42,978 nt of DNA from contig JAFAOU010000161.1 of the NCBI GenBank assembly GCA_019247495.1, positions 1 to 42,978 of the forward strand. Reading direction: 5' to 3'. This document shows, piece by piece, positions 24,091 to 32,931 of this stretch. Both the position numbers and the translations under genes were made by a program. The notes under the pieces are model-generated. The model searched no databases and was not told where the DNA came from. It saw only the letters and a list, made by a program, of their open reading frames with translations. The stretch comes from Acidobacteriota bacterium. Its GTDB lineage: Bacteria > Acidobacteriota > Thermoanaerobaculia > Gp7-AA8. The first letter of the stretch is position 1. Every line of letters starts with the position of its first letter.

Positions 24091-24705
24091 GTGAGCAACG
24101 TGGCCCCCTTTCCGGCGATGCGGCCGGAGCATGACGCGGTGATCCCCTCCTGGAACGAGGAGCACCGCTTGCTCGCCGCGATCCGTGGCGGCGACCGCAG
24201 CGCCGCCGAGGAGCTTGTCGATCGCACGTACTCATCTGTTTTCGCATCGATGTGCCGCCTCTGCGGCGACCGCGAACTGGCTTCCGACCTCACGCAGGAC
24301 ACCTATCGCAAAGCGTGGGAGGCGCTGCCGGGATTCAACGGCCAGTCGCAGTTTTTCACGTGGCTCTATCGAATCGGATACACGACGTTTCTGAATCACA
24401 TTCGCCGTCCCCGGCTGATGAAATCGCTCGACGACGAAAACATGCCGGAAGCTCCTGACAGATCGCCCGGCGCCGAGGAGATACTCGGCAACGCCGAGGA
24501 AGCCGAACACTTACGAGAGGCAGTGCTGCGGCTGCCCGAAGACCTTCGTTTCACCGTGACGGCGCATTTCTGGGGCGGCCTCGCGGTGAAGGAGATTGCC
24601 GCAATCGAAGAAATTACAACCGTAGCCATCCGCAAGCGGCTACACAAGGCGTTTTCCCTGCTGGAACAAGCCCTCGGCGGGAACGTTGAGGAAGAAAGAC
24701 AATGA
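24091..24705 (+). CDS. ECF RNA polymerase sigma factor
   Basis: 204 residues. Region 2 (about 30-105) has YSSVFASMCRLCGDRELASDLTQD, the usual ECF core-binding and -10 recognition segment, with FFTWLYRIGYTTFLNHIRR. Region 4 (about 140-195) has LPEDLRFTVTAHFWGGLAVK and a helix-turn-helix (EIAAIEEITTVAIRKRLHKA). Possible starts are GTG 24091, GTG 24100 and ATG 24118; GGGGTGA just before 24100 could act as ribosome-binding site for that one. The stop overlaps the start of the downstream membrane protein by 4 nt (ATGA), the usual sign of a sigma/anti-sigma pair. Confidence 0.93.
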   Translation: MSNVAPFPAMRPEHDAVIPSWNEEHRLLAAIRGGDRSAAEELVDRTYSSVFASMCRLCGDRELASDLTQDTYRKAWEALPGFNGQSQFFTWLYRIGYTTFLNHIRRPRLMKSLDDENMPEAPDRSPGAEEILGNAEEAEHLREAVLRLPEDLRFTVTAHFWGGLAVKEIAAIEEITTVAIRKRLHKAFSLLEQALGGNVEEERQ

Positions 24706-25952
24706 CCCGCAACCGCAAAGCTGATCTACAGCGGAAGCTGACCATGGCGCCGGTGACCAAGCCGCCGGCCGGCTTGGCGGACCGCATCAAACGCGATATC
24801 CCGCAGCACTTCGTGTTTCAGGCCGAGAGCGAGCGGACGCAGTTCCGCAAATCGACGATGTTCAACCTGCGCATCGCCGCATCGATCATCCTGCTCGTCT
24901 CGTCACTGTATCTCGCGTTGCACCTGGTTTCGCGAAACGGATCGAACCTCGATACACACTCGATGATGAGGAGCAAGGAAGCCGCGGCGCCGGCGCCTCA
25001 GGTAGCGGTCGCACTTCCCAATACACCACCGGCGCCGGGCAGCGCTCGTGTGCGGGAGCAAACGGACCTGCCGCCGCTTCCGCGCGTTCCGCCGCCGGCC
25101 AGCATCGCCGCGCAGCCATCGCACCAGCGGATCGCGGAAGCGAAACGCGAGGAATCGGTTGCGATGTCTACCGGGACTCCCGTCTACGTCGCCGATGCCG
25201 GGCAGACGCCTCCGATCACCGAGAGCATTTCGGTCGTCAACCCGCTTCCGGCGGCCTCGCCTGTCGCTCTGCCGCCACCACCACCAGCGGCAACCGAAGC
25301 GCCGGCAATCACCGCCGAAAGCGGCGCGCCGTCGCGCGAGCGGACGTTCGCGAAGACGGCAGCAGCCGATTCGCTCAGTGCAACGGCATCCGCACCTCCA
25401 GTCCACAACTTCTACGCGATTCAGCAGGCAATTTCGCGTGGTGAAGCGCTGCGCGATGCCGACGCCTACGCGTTCGTGCAGCACTTCGCCGCGCCGGAGC
25501 GCAAGCCTGCCGATTTGCGCGTCGATCTCGAAGCATCGGCGACGCCGCTCGACGCCACCAAATGGTTGCTTCGCGTCTCCGTCGACGCTCCCGGCAAGAC
25601 GTCGGCGCCGATCGATCTCTCGTTCGGCGGCGCCATCTCTGCGCATCGTCCGTTGACCGGTTCGGTCGCGGCGAACGAGACGGCGTTGTACGAGATCGAG
25701 TTCAAGCCGAATGCGCAACCGGACGAAACGATCGCCACCGTTCGCACGGGCGACACGAAAAGCACGCTGCGCGTCGCCGATCTTCGTCACTGGAACGAAG
25801 CGTCGCCGCGGATGAAGCGAGCCTCGCTGGCGGCAGCGTGGGCACGCGCGCCACATTCGCAGAAGCAGACCGAGGAGATCGTCGCGAAAGCGCGCGAAGC
25901 GCATATCGACGAGCTGGCCGAGATCGCGGAACAGTCTGTCCGGATTCGTTAG
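24702..25952 (+). CDS. Sigma-coupled membrane protein with YfbK-like flanks but no vWA domain
   Basis: 416 residues. A cytoplasmic stretch of about 50 residues (PPAGLADRIKRDIPQHF) precedes one membrane helix (about 54-74), then a long Pro/Ala-rich linker (about 85-220). The extracytoplasmic part resembles the pieces that flank the von Willebrand domain in YfbK-type proteins: NFYAIQQAISRGEALRDADA with AYAFVQHF, then WLLRVSVDAP, and later NETALYEIEFKP, ETIATVRTGDTKSTLRVADL and RASLAAAWARAP. The vWA MIDAS motif itself is missing. Coupling to the sigma gene suggests an anti-sigma role, although no zinc finger is present. The YfbK comparison comes from remembered family patterns and was not aligned. 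Confidence 0.7.
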   Translation: MTRNRKADLQRKLTMAPVTKPPAGLADRIKRDIPQHFVFQAESERTQFRKSTMFNLRIAASIILLVSSLYLALHLVSRNGSNLDTHSMMRSKEAAAPAPQVAVALPNTPPAPGSARVREQTDLPPLPRVPPPASIAAQPSHQRIAEAKREESVAMSTGTPVYVADAGQTPPITESISVVNPLPAASPVALPPPPPAATEAPAITAESGAPSRERTFAKTAAADSLSATASAPPVHNFYAIQQAISRGEALRDADAYAFVQHFAAPERKPADLRVDLEASATPLDATKWLLRVSVDAPGKTSAPIDLSFGGAISAHRPLTGSVAANETALYEIEFKPNAQPDETIATVRTGDTKSTLRVADLRHWNEASPRMKRASLAAAWARAPHSQKQTEEIVAKAREAHIDELAEIAEQSVRIR

Positions 25953-26207
25953 TTAGCGCGGACGTCCGCCGCCGAAGTTCCGCACCGACTGAAAATGCAC
26001 GTCGAAGTAGCGGGCAGCAGCGCGCACGGCGCGCGACACGGTCCACGCGTCTTTCGACGGGATCCGCTCCAACGCCAGCCGCATGTTTTCCGGAAGCTTC
26101 GCGCGGCAACTGCGGCACAGCGCATTGCCGATTGTCTTGTTGAGGTCGCAACGGGGACAGCGCGGTGTTTTCGCCAGTCCGGAAACCTGTTCCTTCGTCA
26201 ATGTCAT
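25953..26207 (-). CDS. Small zinc-ribbon protein, unknown function
   Basis: 84 residues. A four-cysteine knuckle (C17, C20, C31, C34; spacing C-x2-C-x10-C-x2-C) in TPRCPRCDLNKTIGNALCRS suggests a zinc ribbon. It is followed by a helical, basic part (ENMRLALERIPSKDAWTVSR) and an RPR tail. No known family was recognised; DNA or RNA binding is possible but not shown. Its stop abuts the stop of the convergent sigma-coupled membrane protein. The gene is divergent from the dienelactone hydrolase gene. Confidence 0.65.
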   Translation of the reverse strand: MTLTKEQVSGLAKTPRCPRCDLNKTIGNALCRSCRAKLPENMRLALERIPSKDAWTVSRAVRAAARYFDVHFQSVRNFGGGRPR

Positions 26208-26313
26208 CGAGATCCCTCTCTCCGGGCGCGATTATTCTGCCATGAATACGCATCACGCGCGCCATCGGTTCCCCGCTGCATTAGAATCCGCGCGATTTTT
26301 TCTGGAGGATCTG

Positions 26314-26976
26314 ATGGGTGAACGCATTGAATTTCCTTCGAACGGACACACGTGTCAGGGCTACTTCGCCGGCCAAGGTCCGGGCATCGTCGTGATTCAG
26401 GAGTGGTGGGGACTCGTGCCGCACATCGAAGAGATCGTGGACCGTTTCGCCGGCGAGGGCTTCTGCGCGATCGCGCCCGATCTCTATCACGGCAAAACGA
26501 CCACGTCGCCCGATGAAGCAGGCCGCCTGCTGATGGAGATCGATGCCGATCGCGCTGAAAAGGAGATCGCCGCTGCAGGCGCCTATCTTCTCAGCCGCCC
26601 CGAGTGCACTTCGAAATCGTACGGCGTCGTCGGATTCTGCATGGGCGGCGCGCTGGCGCAGTTCACGGCGACGAAAGAGGAGAACGTCGGCGCCGCAGTC
26701 AGCTTCTACGGCGGCTTCAAGAAAGTCGCCTCCGATTGGTCCAACCTCACCGCTCCGATCCTGCTGATCTACGCCGAGGCCGATCAGGGCGTACCGATTG
26801 AACAGGGCCGCGCGCTGGCGAAGCAGCTCGAAGAGATGGGCAAAGATGTTCGCCTTCTCGTCTACCCGAAGGTGGGCCACGCCTTCTTCAACAATACCGG
26901 CGGAAACTACAACGCCGAAGCCGCGGAAGACGCCTGGCAGCGGACGGTCGAGTTCTTCCGCGCTCACCTCACGTAG
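26314..26976 (+). CDS. Dienelactone hydrolase family protein
   Basis: 220 residues with an alpha/beta-hydrolase fold. The catalytic triad is visible: the nucleophile Cys in GFCMGG (near residue 108), Asp in IYAEADQGVP, and His in VGHAFFN. IVVIQEWWGLVPHI near residues 23-37 is the family's oxyanion and substrate-loop segment. Members hydrolyse carboxymethylenebutenolide in aromatic degradation, but many act on other esters. GGAGG, 5 nt before the ATG, is an excellent ribosome-binding site and fixes the start. The stop overlaps the GTG start of the next gene by one base (TAGTG), so the YeiH protein is translationally coupled. Confidence 0.93.
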   Translation: MGERIEFPSNGHTCQGYFAGQGPGIVVIQEWWGLVPHIEEIVDRFAGEGFCAIAPDLYHGKTTTSPDEAGRLLMEIDADRAEKEIAAAGAYLLSRPECTSKSYGVVGFCMGGALAQFTATKEENVGAAVSFYGGFKKVASDWSNLTAPILLIYAEADQGVPIEQGRALAKQLEEMGKDVRLLVYPKVGHAFFNNTGGNYNAEAAEDAWQRTVEFFRAHLT

Positions 26977-27899
26977 TGCAAGCGCTTCGCGTCGCAATCT
27001 TCGCCGCGCTTCTGATCTTCTGCGTTACGCCGTGGGCGTCGCCGCCGATCGCGCTCGCGCTCGGCCTCGCGCTCGCGCTCACGCTCGGCCATCCGTTCGC
27101 GTCGCGCAACTCGAAAGCGACCAAGCTCTTGCTCCAAACCTCGGTGGTCCTCCTCGGTTTCGGGATGAACCTGCAGAAAGTGGTCGAAGCCGGCCGCACG
27201 GGATTCGTCTTCACCATCGTCACGATCGTCGGAACGTTGCTCCTCGGCTTCCTCCTCGGCCGCGCGATGAACATCAGCCGGACGACGTCACACCTTATCT
27301 CGTCCGGAACGGCGATCTGCGGCGGCAGCGCGATCGCCGCGGTCGGCCCGGTCGTCAACGCGACCGATGAAGAGATGTCCGTCGCCCTCGGCACGGTTTT
27401 CATTCTCAACTCGATCGCGCTCTTCATCTTCCCGATGATCGGACATCGCCTCGGCATGACGCAGCCGCAGTTCGGAGTCTGGGCCGCGATCGCGATTCAC
27501 GACACAAGCTCCGTCGTCGGCGCCGCGGCAAAATATGGAGCCGAAGCGTTGCAAATCGCGACCACTGTGAAGCTGACGCGCGCCCTCTGGATCGTCCCCG
27601 TCACGCTCGCAACCGCGTTTTTCTTCAAACGAAAATCGGCGAAGGTGACGATCCCCTGGTTCATCCTCTGGTTCGTCGTCGCCTCGGTGTTGCGAACCTA
27701 CATCGCCGCGCCGGCCGAGGTCTGGTCGACGTTAACGATGCTGGCGCGGATCGGACTGACCATCACCCTCTTCCTGATTGGCGCGGGGCTTTCGCGCAAA
27801 TCGATCGCCGCCGTCGGCGCGCGCCCGCTCATCCTCGGCCTACTGCTCTGGATCGCGATTTCATCGGTTTCGCTATTCGTCGTCCTGCGCACCGTGTGA
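26976..27899 (+). CDS. yeiH: YeiH family (UPF0324) putative transporter
   Basis: 307 residues, 9-10 hydrophobic segments. The family pattern is clear: LLLQTSVVLLGFGMNLQKV, ISSGTAICGGSAIAAVGPVV, ALGTVFILNSIALFIFP and WAAIAIHDTSSVVGAAAKYG. Members are called putative sulfate exporters, but transport has rarely been tested. The GTG start at 26976 shares a base with the stop of the hydrolase gene. The 3' end overlaps the convergent ClcA gene by 27 nt. Confidence 0.92.
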   Translation: MQALRVAIFAALLIFCVTPWASPPIALALGLALALTLGHPFASRNSKATKLLLQTSVVLLGFGMNLQKVVEAGRTGFVFTIVTIVGTLLLGFLLGRAMNISRTTSHLISSGTAICGGSAIAAVGPVVNATDEEMSVALGTVFILNSIALFIFPMIGHRLGMTQPQFGVWAAIAIHDTSSVVGAAAKYGAEALQIATTVKLTRALWIVPVTLATAFFFKRKSAKVTIPWFILWFVVASVLRTYIAAPAEVWSTLTMLARIGLTITLFLIGAGLSRKSIAAVGARPLILGLLLWIAISSVSLFVVLRTV

Positions 27900-29552
27900 G
27901 TACGTGCGCAGGCGCGTGCGGAGGATGTCGGCCGGGCTGAGGAATCCCGCCACGCGGCCCTCATCGTCGGTGACCGGACAACGATCGACGTTCGCATGAG
28001 CGAGGCGGCGGATCAGGTCGAGCATGTCGTCCGCGGCATTGGCGACGATGACATTGGGCTGGACATGCGCAGCGATCGGCTCGTCCATCGTTCCCGACTG
28101 CGCGGCGAGCTCGATTGCGGACGACGGGAGGACGCCGATGAGTTTGCCGTCTTCGTTGACGACGGGATAGGCGCGATGGCGAGTGCCGGAGATGCGCCGC
28201 GCGGCGTCGAGCATCGACAGGTCCGCGCGAACGGTGACGATGGTGGTGGCCATGACGTCCGCGGCGGTGAGCCCGGCCAGCGGATCGTTTGCCTCGACCG
28301 GCTCGCGGAAGCCTTCCTCGTGCATCTGCAGTTCGGTCAGGCTATGCGGCGCGATGCAGCGCGACAGGCTCGTGGCAATGGCGACGGCAAGCATCACCGG
28401 CAGCACGAGACCGTAATCGCCGGTGGTTTCAAAAACAATCAGCACTGCCGAGACCGGGCAGCGCAGGAACGCCGCGAAAAACGCACCCATGCCGATGAGC
28501 GCATAGGCGCCGGGATCAACATGCGCGTGCGGCAGAACGAGCGCGGCGGCGTGGCCGATGCTCGCGCCGAGCGCCGAGCCGATGAAGAGCGACGGCGCGA
28601 ACGTGCCGCCGATAACGCCACATGACAATGCCGCTACGAACGCCGCGATCTTGGCTCCGAACGCCATCGCCGACTCGCGCAACGTCGCGCCGCCGTGAAG
28701 GAAGAGCGAGGTGGTCTCGTAGCCGACGCTGAGAACGCGCGGCACGAAAACGCCGATGCCGCCGACGATCGCGCCGCCTACCGCCGCCCGCACCGCGATG
28801 TGCGGAATGACACCCGCCGTGACACGCCGCAATCTCCAGATGGCGGCGATGGTAATGCCGCCGGCGAGTCCGGCCACGACTCCCGCCGCGGCGAACCCGA
28901 TCAGCTCGCGCAGATCGCTCCACGATGCCGGCGAAACCGGCAGGATCGGTTTGCCGCCGAGCATGAGGCGCTCCACGACCGCGGCGGCCACGGCCGCGAT
29001 GATCGTGCCGCCGAGAACATCGCGACTGGCTGTGCCCATCACTTCTTCCATCGCGAAGACGACGCCGGTGATCGGCGTGTTGAAGATCGCCGCGATGCCG
29101 GCGGCAGTGCCGACCGGAATCATGCTGCGCACGATGCTCTTCGGCGCGCGGGCAATGCGCGCAATCCACATCGCCGCCCCGCTCGCAATCACGACCGTCG
29201 GTCCTTCGGGGCCGAGCGGAGCGCCCGCGCCGAGGGAGACGGGCGTGAGCGCGAGCGTGGCAAGGATGCTGCGATCGTCGAGGATCGCGACGTCATCCTC
29301 ATACGCCCGCCGCACACGCGCCAGGTTCGCGCCGGACGCGAACGGAGCGACGCGCCGGATCACGAGCGCGATCAGAAACGACGCCACGGCCGGCACGGCG
29401 ATCACGAAGACATGCCGCAGCGGCGTGTGCTGATTGAGCGCCACGACGATGAGCAGCGATCGCATCGCGTCGACCAGCTTGTGAAATCCGACCGCAACGA
29501 TGCCGCACGCGGCACCGGCTACGATCAGGAGTAGAAGTGGGAAACGGCGCAC
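27873..29552 (-). CDS. clcA: ClC family chloride channel/antiporter with CBS domains
   Basis: 559 residues. The membrane part (about 1-415) shows ClC helices: GAGAPLGPEGPTVVIASGAA holds the gating glutamate (GPEGP), AAIFNTPITGVVFAMEEVMG follows, and CGVIGGTFAPSLFIGSALGA is the conserved GxFxP segment. The usual first motif GSGIP is replaced by ASGAN, so the anion site is divergent. Two CBS domains close the protein (about 440-550: ADVMATTIVTVRADLSMLDA; VIVANAADDMLDLIRRLAHA), which often sense nucleotides. The GTG start at 29552 follows directly after the aldehyde dehydrogenase stop, so the two genes are probably one transcript. Confidence 0.93.
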   Translation of the reverse strand: MRRFPLLLLIVAGAACGIVAVGFHKLVDAMRSLLIVVALNQHTPLRHVFVIAVPAVASFLIALVIRRVAPFASGANLARVRRAYEDDVAILDDRSILATLALTPVSLGAGAPLGPEGPTVVIASGAAMWIARIARAPKSIVRSMIPVGTAAGIAAIFNTPITGVVFAMEEVMGTASRDVLGGTIIAAVAAAVVERLMLGGKPILPVSPASWSDLRELIGFAAAGVVAGLAGGITIAAIWRLRRVTAGVIPHIAVRAAVGGAIVGGIGVFVPRVLSVGYETTSLFLHGGATLRESAMAFGAKIAAFVAALSCGVIGGTFAPSLFIGSALGASIGHAAALVLPHAHVDPGAYALIGMGAFFAAFLRCPVSAVLIVFETTGDYGLVLPVMLAVAIATSLSRCIAPHSLTELQMHEEGFREPVEANDPLAGLTAADVMATTIVTVRADLSMLDAARRISGTRHRAYPVVNEDGKLIGVLPSSAIELAAQSGTMDEPIAAHVQPNVIVANAADDMLDLIRRLAHANVDRCPVTDDEGRVAGFLSPADILRTRLRTYSHGAQDDE

Positions 29553-30953
29553 TTAGAAGTACTTGAGAGTGAGGTCGATCAGTTTTTTCTTGAACTTCGT
29601 GTACGGCGGATACAGCAGTTGAATTGCACTGAAGCGCGTCGGCTGCTCGAAGACACCGCGCGCGTTCGAGAACGCTTCGAAGCCGTACTGGCCGTGCGCT
29701 TTGCCGACGCCGCTCTCCCCTACTCCGCCGAACGGCAGGTTGAGCTGGTAGAACTGCACGAGCGTGTCGTTGATGGCCGTCCCGCCCGCCGTCGTTCGCC
29801 GCAGCACGTCATCGATCACTTTGCGGCTGCGGCTGAAGAGGTAGAGCACGAGCGGCTTTTCGCGCGCGGCGATGATGCGCAGTGCATCGTCCAGCGTTCG
29901 ATACGTGATCATCGGCAGCAGCGGTCCGAAGATCTCCTGCTGCATCACCGGCGACTCCGGATCGACGTTCGTCAGGAGCGTCGGAGTGATGGCGCGCTGA
30001 TCGAATCCGCCGCCGGCGACGACCTCCGCACCGCCCGCGACCGCGTCATCGAAGAGATGCTTGACGCGTGCGGCGTGACGGTCGTTGACGATCAGCCCCG
30101 TTTCCGGCGCGATCGCGGCGCGCAGTTTTTCGACGAACGGCGCCTGGATCGCTTCATCGATCAGCAGGTAGTCGGGAGCGATGCAGATCTGGCCGCAGTT
30201 GAGGAACTTGCCCCAGGCGATTTTCTTCGCGGCCTCGTCGAGATTCGCAGTGCGGTCGACGATGACCGGTGACTTGCCGCCCAGCTCGAGTGTGACCGGC
30301 GTCAGATGCTCGGCCGCCGCCTTCATCACGACGCGTCCGACAGCGGGACTGCCGGTGAAGAAGATGTGGTCCCACTTCTTCCGCAGCAGCGCCTCGGCAA
30401 CGCCCGCATCGCCTTCGATGACGGCCGCTTCGCTTTCGTCGAACAGCTCGCCGATGATCCGTTTCATCAGCGCGCTCGTGTGCGGTGTCATCTCGGACGG
30501 CTTGATCATCACGCAGTTGCCGGCGGCGATCGCAGAGACGAACGGCCCGAGCGTCAGGTTCACCGGGAAGTTCCACGGCGAGAGGATCAGGACCACGCCC
30601 TTGGCCTCGTGCACGATGCGCGACCGCGATCCGAGGAGTGCGAGCGGCGTGGCCACGCGGCGGGGACGCATCCAGCGGCGCAGGTGCCGGATGGCGTGCC
30701 GCGCCTCGGCCACGACCGGGTAGATCTCGGACATGTCTACTTCCGGCGCGGGCTTCTGGTAGTCGGCCCAGAGCGCGCCGTAAAACTCGGCGCGGTGCGC
30801 GAACATCGCGGCGTGGAAGCGGCGGAGCTTCTCGATCCGCTCCGCCGGCGCCGTAGCCGCTACGCGATCGCGGTTCGCGCGCTGCTTCGCGTAGATGCGT
30901 TCGATGTCGTCGGAAGCGGCGGCAAGGGCAAAGCGCGGATCGATGCTGACCAC
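29553..30953 (-). CDS. Aldehyde dehydrogenase (class 3-like)
   Basis: 466 residues, the short class-3 or fatty-aldehyde type. It oxidises aldehydes to acids with NAD(P). Visible motifs are ILSPWNFPVNLTLGP (cofactor pocket), KPSEMTPHTSALM, FFTGSPAVGRVVMKAA, TLELGGKSPVIV (general-base Glu) and NCGQICIAPDYLL (catalytic Cys). The ending YPPYTKFKKKLIDL with its hydrophobic tail is typical of class 3 enzymes. The GTG at 30953 gives MVSIDPRF; no ATG is nearby. Clc follows without a gap. Confidence 0.94.
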   Translation of the reverse strand: MVSIDPRFALAAASDDIERIYAKQRANRDRVAATAPAERIEKLRRFHAAMFAHRAEFYGALWADYQKPAPEVDMSEIYPVVAEARHAIRHLRRWMRPRRVATPLALLGSRSRIVHEAKGVVLILSPWNFPVNLTLGPFVSAIAAGNCVMIKPSEMTPHTSALMKRIIGELFDESEAAVIEGDAGVAEALLRKKWDHIFFTGSPAVGRVVMKAAAEHLTPVTLELGGKSPVIVDRTANLDEAAKKIAWGKFLNCGQICIAPDYLLIDEAIQAPFVEKLRAAIAPETGLIVNDRHAARVKHLFDDAVAGGAEVVAGGGFDQRAITPTLLTNVDPESPVMQQEIFGPLLPMITYRTLDDALRIIAAREKPLVLYLFSRSRKVIDDVLRRTTAGGTAINDTLVQFYQLNLPFGGVGESGVGKAHGQYGFEAFSNARGVFEQPTRFSAIQLLYPPYTKFKKKLIDLTLKYF

Positions 30954-30996
30954 ACCGGCAGTCTACCGCGCCATGCCCATTTGCCAGACGGCTGGA

Positions 30997-31728
30997 CTAC
31001 GGAAAGTCGATCTCCGTGATGTCGGTGAAGCGGTAGTACTGATACAGCCCGGTCGATTTTTCCCGGCCGACGAAATCGACTTCGTTACCGGAGCAACTGT
31101 CCTTGAAGTAGATCTTCAGGTGCGCGCCCGACTTCATCTCAGCATTCGCCGAAACCACTTTGCCGAACTGGCAACACTGAGACGCCGTTTCCAGCACGCC
31201 CGGGCCAGTGATGCGAGTGAATTCCGTCTTGTCGGGAGTGAAGTCAGTTCCATCCTCTTTGCAGAAGTTGCCGGTATCCGACCGAGTCGGATTGCTGAAG
31301 ATCGCCGCATTCGCGAACTGCGCGGTGCCGATATCGACGATGTGCGTTTCATTCGTCTTCGTCTTGATCGTGACGGACGGCTTTTCGGTAAGGGCCAACT
31401 CGTAGGTGCCGCCCGGTTGCGCCGTAATCGTCTGCGAAAAGGGCGCGAACGCGGCGTGTGCCACCGTAACGACGGCTGGCTTTCCGAGTGGCAACTCGAG
31501 GGATGCCTGCCCGTTGCCGGTTGTGATCTGCGTCGAACCGGCGAAGCTGACATTCGCCGAGGCGACCGGGACGCCGTTCGAGGCGTCCTTCACGGTCAAG
31601 AGAACCTTGGTGGTGGGTCCGATCGTGACGGCCGGCGTCACGGCGCGGCGGCGGGCTGCCTGCGCCACGGCAGGAATCGCTGCCACCGCGATGAGCATGC
31701 AGATGGAAATGCGGGAAACGAGAGTCAT
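30997..31728 (-). CDS. Secreted protein with carboxypeptidase-regulatory-like domain
   Basis: 243 residues with a signal peptide (MTLVSRISICMLIAVAAIPA, cleavage near AQA-ARRR). Residues about 38-110 form a beta-rich stretch (VLLTVKDASNGVPVASANVS, GKPAVVTVAHAAFAPFSQTI) like the carboxypeptidase regulatory or bacterial Ig-type fold seen in exported proteins. The C-terminal half has four cysteines (one alone, a CC pair and another near the end) and no recognised family. AAAGGAG, 6 nt before the ATG at 31728, fixes the start. It is divergent from the old yellow enzyme gene. Function unknown. Confidence 0.72.
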   Translation of the reverse strand: MTLVSRISICMLIAVAAIPAVAQAARRRAVTPAVTIGPTTKVLLTVKDASNGVPVASANVSFAGSTQITTGNGQASLELPLGKPAVVTVAHAAFAPFSQTITAQPGGTYELALTEKPSVTIKTKTNETHIVDIGTAQFANAAIFSNPTRSDTGNFCKEDGTDFTPDKTEFTRITGPGVLETASQCCQFGKVVSANAEMKSGAHLKIYFKDSCSGNEVDFVGREKSTGLYQYYRFTDITEIDFP

Positions 31729-31859
31729 GAAATCTCCTTTAATCGGTCGCACCGCGTCGGGCCGCAGCGCTGTGGCATGGTAGCCGAACGGTATACGAAC
31801 GGGACACGTCAAACGTCCCCTGACGGCCACGGCTATACTCCGGCGGCTCGACCACGACT

Positions 31860-32921
31860 ATGCACCTTTTCGACAGTTTCACGATCCGCGCCGCCACCTT
31901 CCGCAACCGCATTTTCGTCTCGCCGATGTGCCAGTACTCGAGCGATGACGGCCTCCCGAACGACTGGCACTTCGTCCACCTCGGCAGCCGCGCGGTCGGC
32001 GGCGCCGGACTGGTCATGGTCGAAGCAAGCGGCGTTTCGCCCGAGGGCCGTATCACCGCGTGGGACAGCGGCATCTGGTCGCAGCAGCATGCCGATGCCT
32101 TCCGGCCGATCGCCGCGTTCATCGAGAGCAACGGCGCCGTTGCCGGCATTCAGCTCGCGCATGCGGGACGAAAAGCGTCGACCGATGTTCCGTGGCGCGG
32201 AGGAAGGGTCATCCCCGAAGGTCCGCATTCGTGGCAAACGGTGGCGCCGAGTCCGATTCCGTTTCGCCACGGCGAACCGGTTCCCCACGAGCTGACGGCG
32301 GGCGAGATCGACGACATCGTCGAGCAATTCGCGCGATCCACTGCGCTGGCGCTCGATGCAGGGTTCCACGTCGTCGAACTGCACATGGCGCACGGCTATC
32401 TCCTGCACGAGTTCCTCTCCCCGCTCAGTAACGTACGGACCGACGACTACGGCGGGTCGCTCGAAAACCGCATGCGCTTCCCGTTGCGCGTGACCGAACG
32501 AGTCCGGCAGACGTGGCCCGATCACCTGCCGCTCTTCGTGCGCATCTCCGCATCCGACTGGGCGGAAGGCGGTTGGGACCTGCCGCAGTCGATCGAATTC
32601 GCGAAGCGTCTACGCGACCTCGGCGTCGACCTCATCGATTGTTCCAGCGGCGGCGCAGTTCCCGGCGCGAAGATCGAGATCGGTCCCGGCTATCAGGTGC
32701 CGTTCGCGCGTGCCATTCGCGCCGAGGCGGGCATTGCAACAGGAGCGGTGGGACTGATCACCGATGCGCATCAAGCTGACGAGATCATCCGCAGCGGTTC
32801 CGCCGACGCGGTCCTGCTGGCCCGGGAACTGCTGCGCGATCCCTACTGGCCGCTCCATGCCGCGCACATCCTCGGCGTCGACGTTCCGTGGCCGGATCAA
32901 TACCTGCGAGCGAAGCCGTAA
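31860..32921 (+). CDS. Old yellow enzyme (YqjM/NamA-like NADPH:flavin oxidoreductase)
   Basis: 353 residues, an FMN-dependent TIM barrel that reduces activated C=C bonds. [10 protein letters not shown] with C24 is the signature of the YqjM-like (thermophilic) class, where Cys tunes the flavin. [32 protein letters not shown] and [18 protein letters not shown] carry flavin- and substrate-binding residues, and [15 protein letters not shown] is invariant in the family. The C-terminus ([18 protein letters not shown]) closes the phosphate site. A TATACT box at 31834-31839 could be part of a promoter, but no -35 box was seen. An aldo/keto reductase gene follows after 10 nt. Confidence 0.95.
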   Translation: MHLFDSFTIRAATFRNRIFVSPMCQYSSDDGLPNDWHFVHLGSRAVGGAGLVMVEASGVSPEGRITAWDSGIWSQQHADAFRPIAAFIESNGAVAGIQLAHAGRKASTDVPWRGGRVIPEGPHSWQTVAPSPIPFRHGEPVPHELTAGEIDDIVEQFARSTALALDAGFHVVELHMAHGYLLHEFLSPLSNVRTDDYGGSLENRMRFPLRVTERVRQTWPDHLPLFVRISASDWAEGGWDLPQSIEFAKRLRDLGVDLIDCSSGGAVPGAKIEIGPGYQVPFARAIRAEAGIATGAVGLITDAHQADEIIRSGSADAVLLARELLRDPYWPLHAAHILGVDVPWPDQYLRAKP

Positions 32922-32931
32922 GGAGCCACTC

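Noticed and set aside
31801..31859. Promoter for the old yellow enzyme gene (TATACT at 31834-31839)
   Set aside because: No -35 box at a suitable distance and only 20 nt to the ATG; mentioned only in the gene entry.
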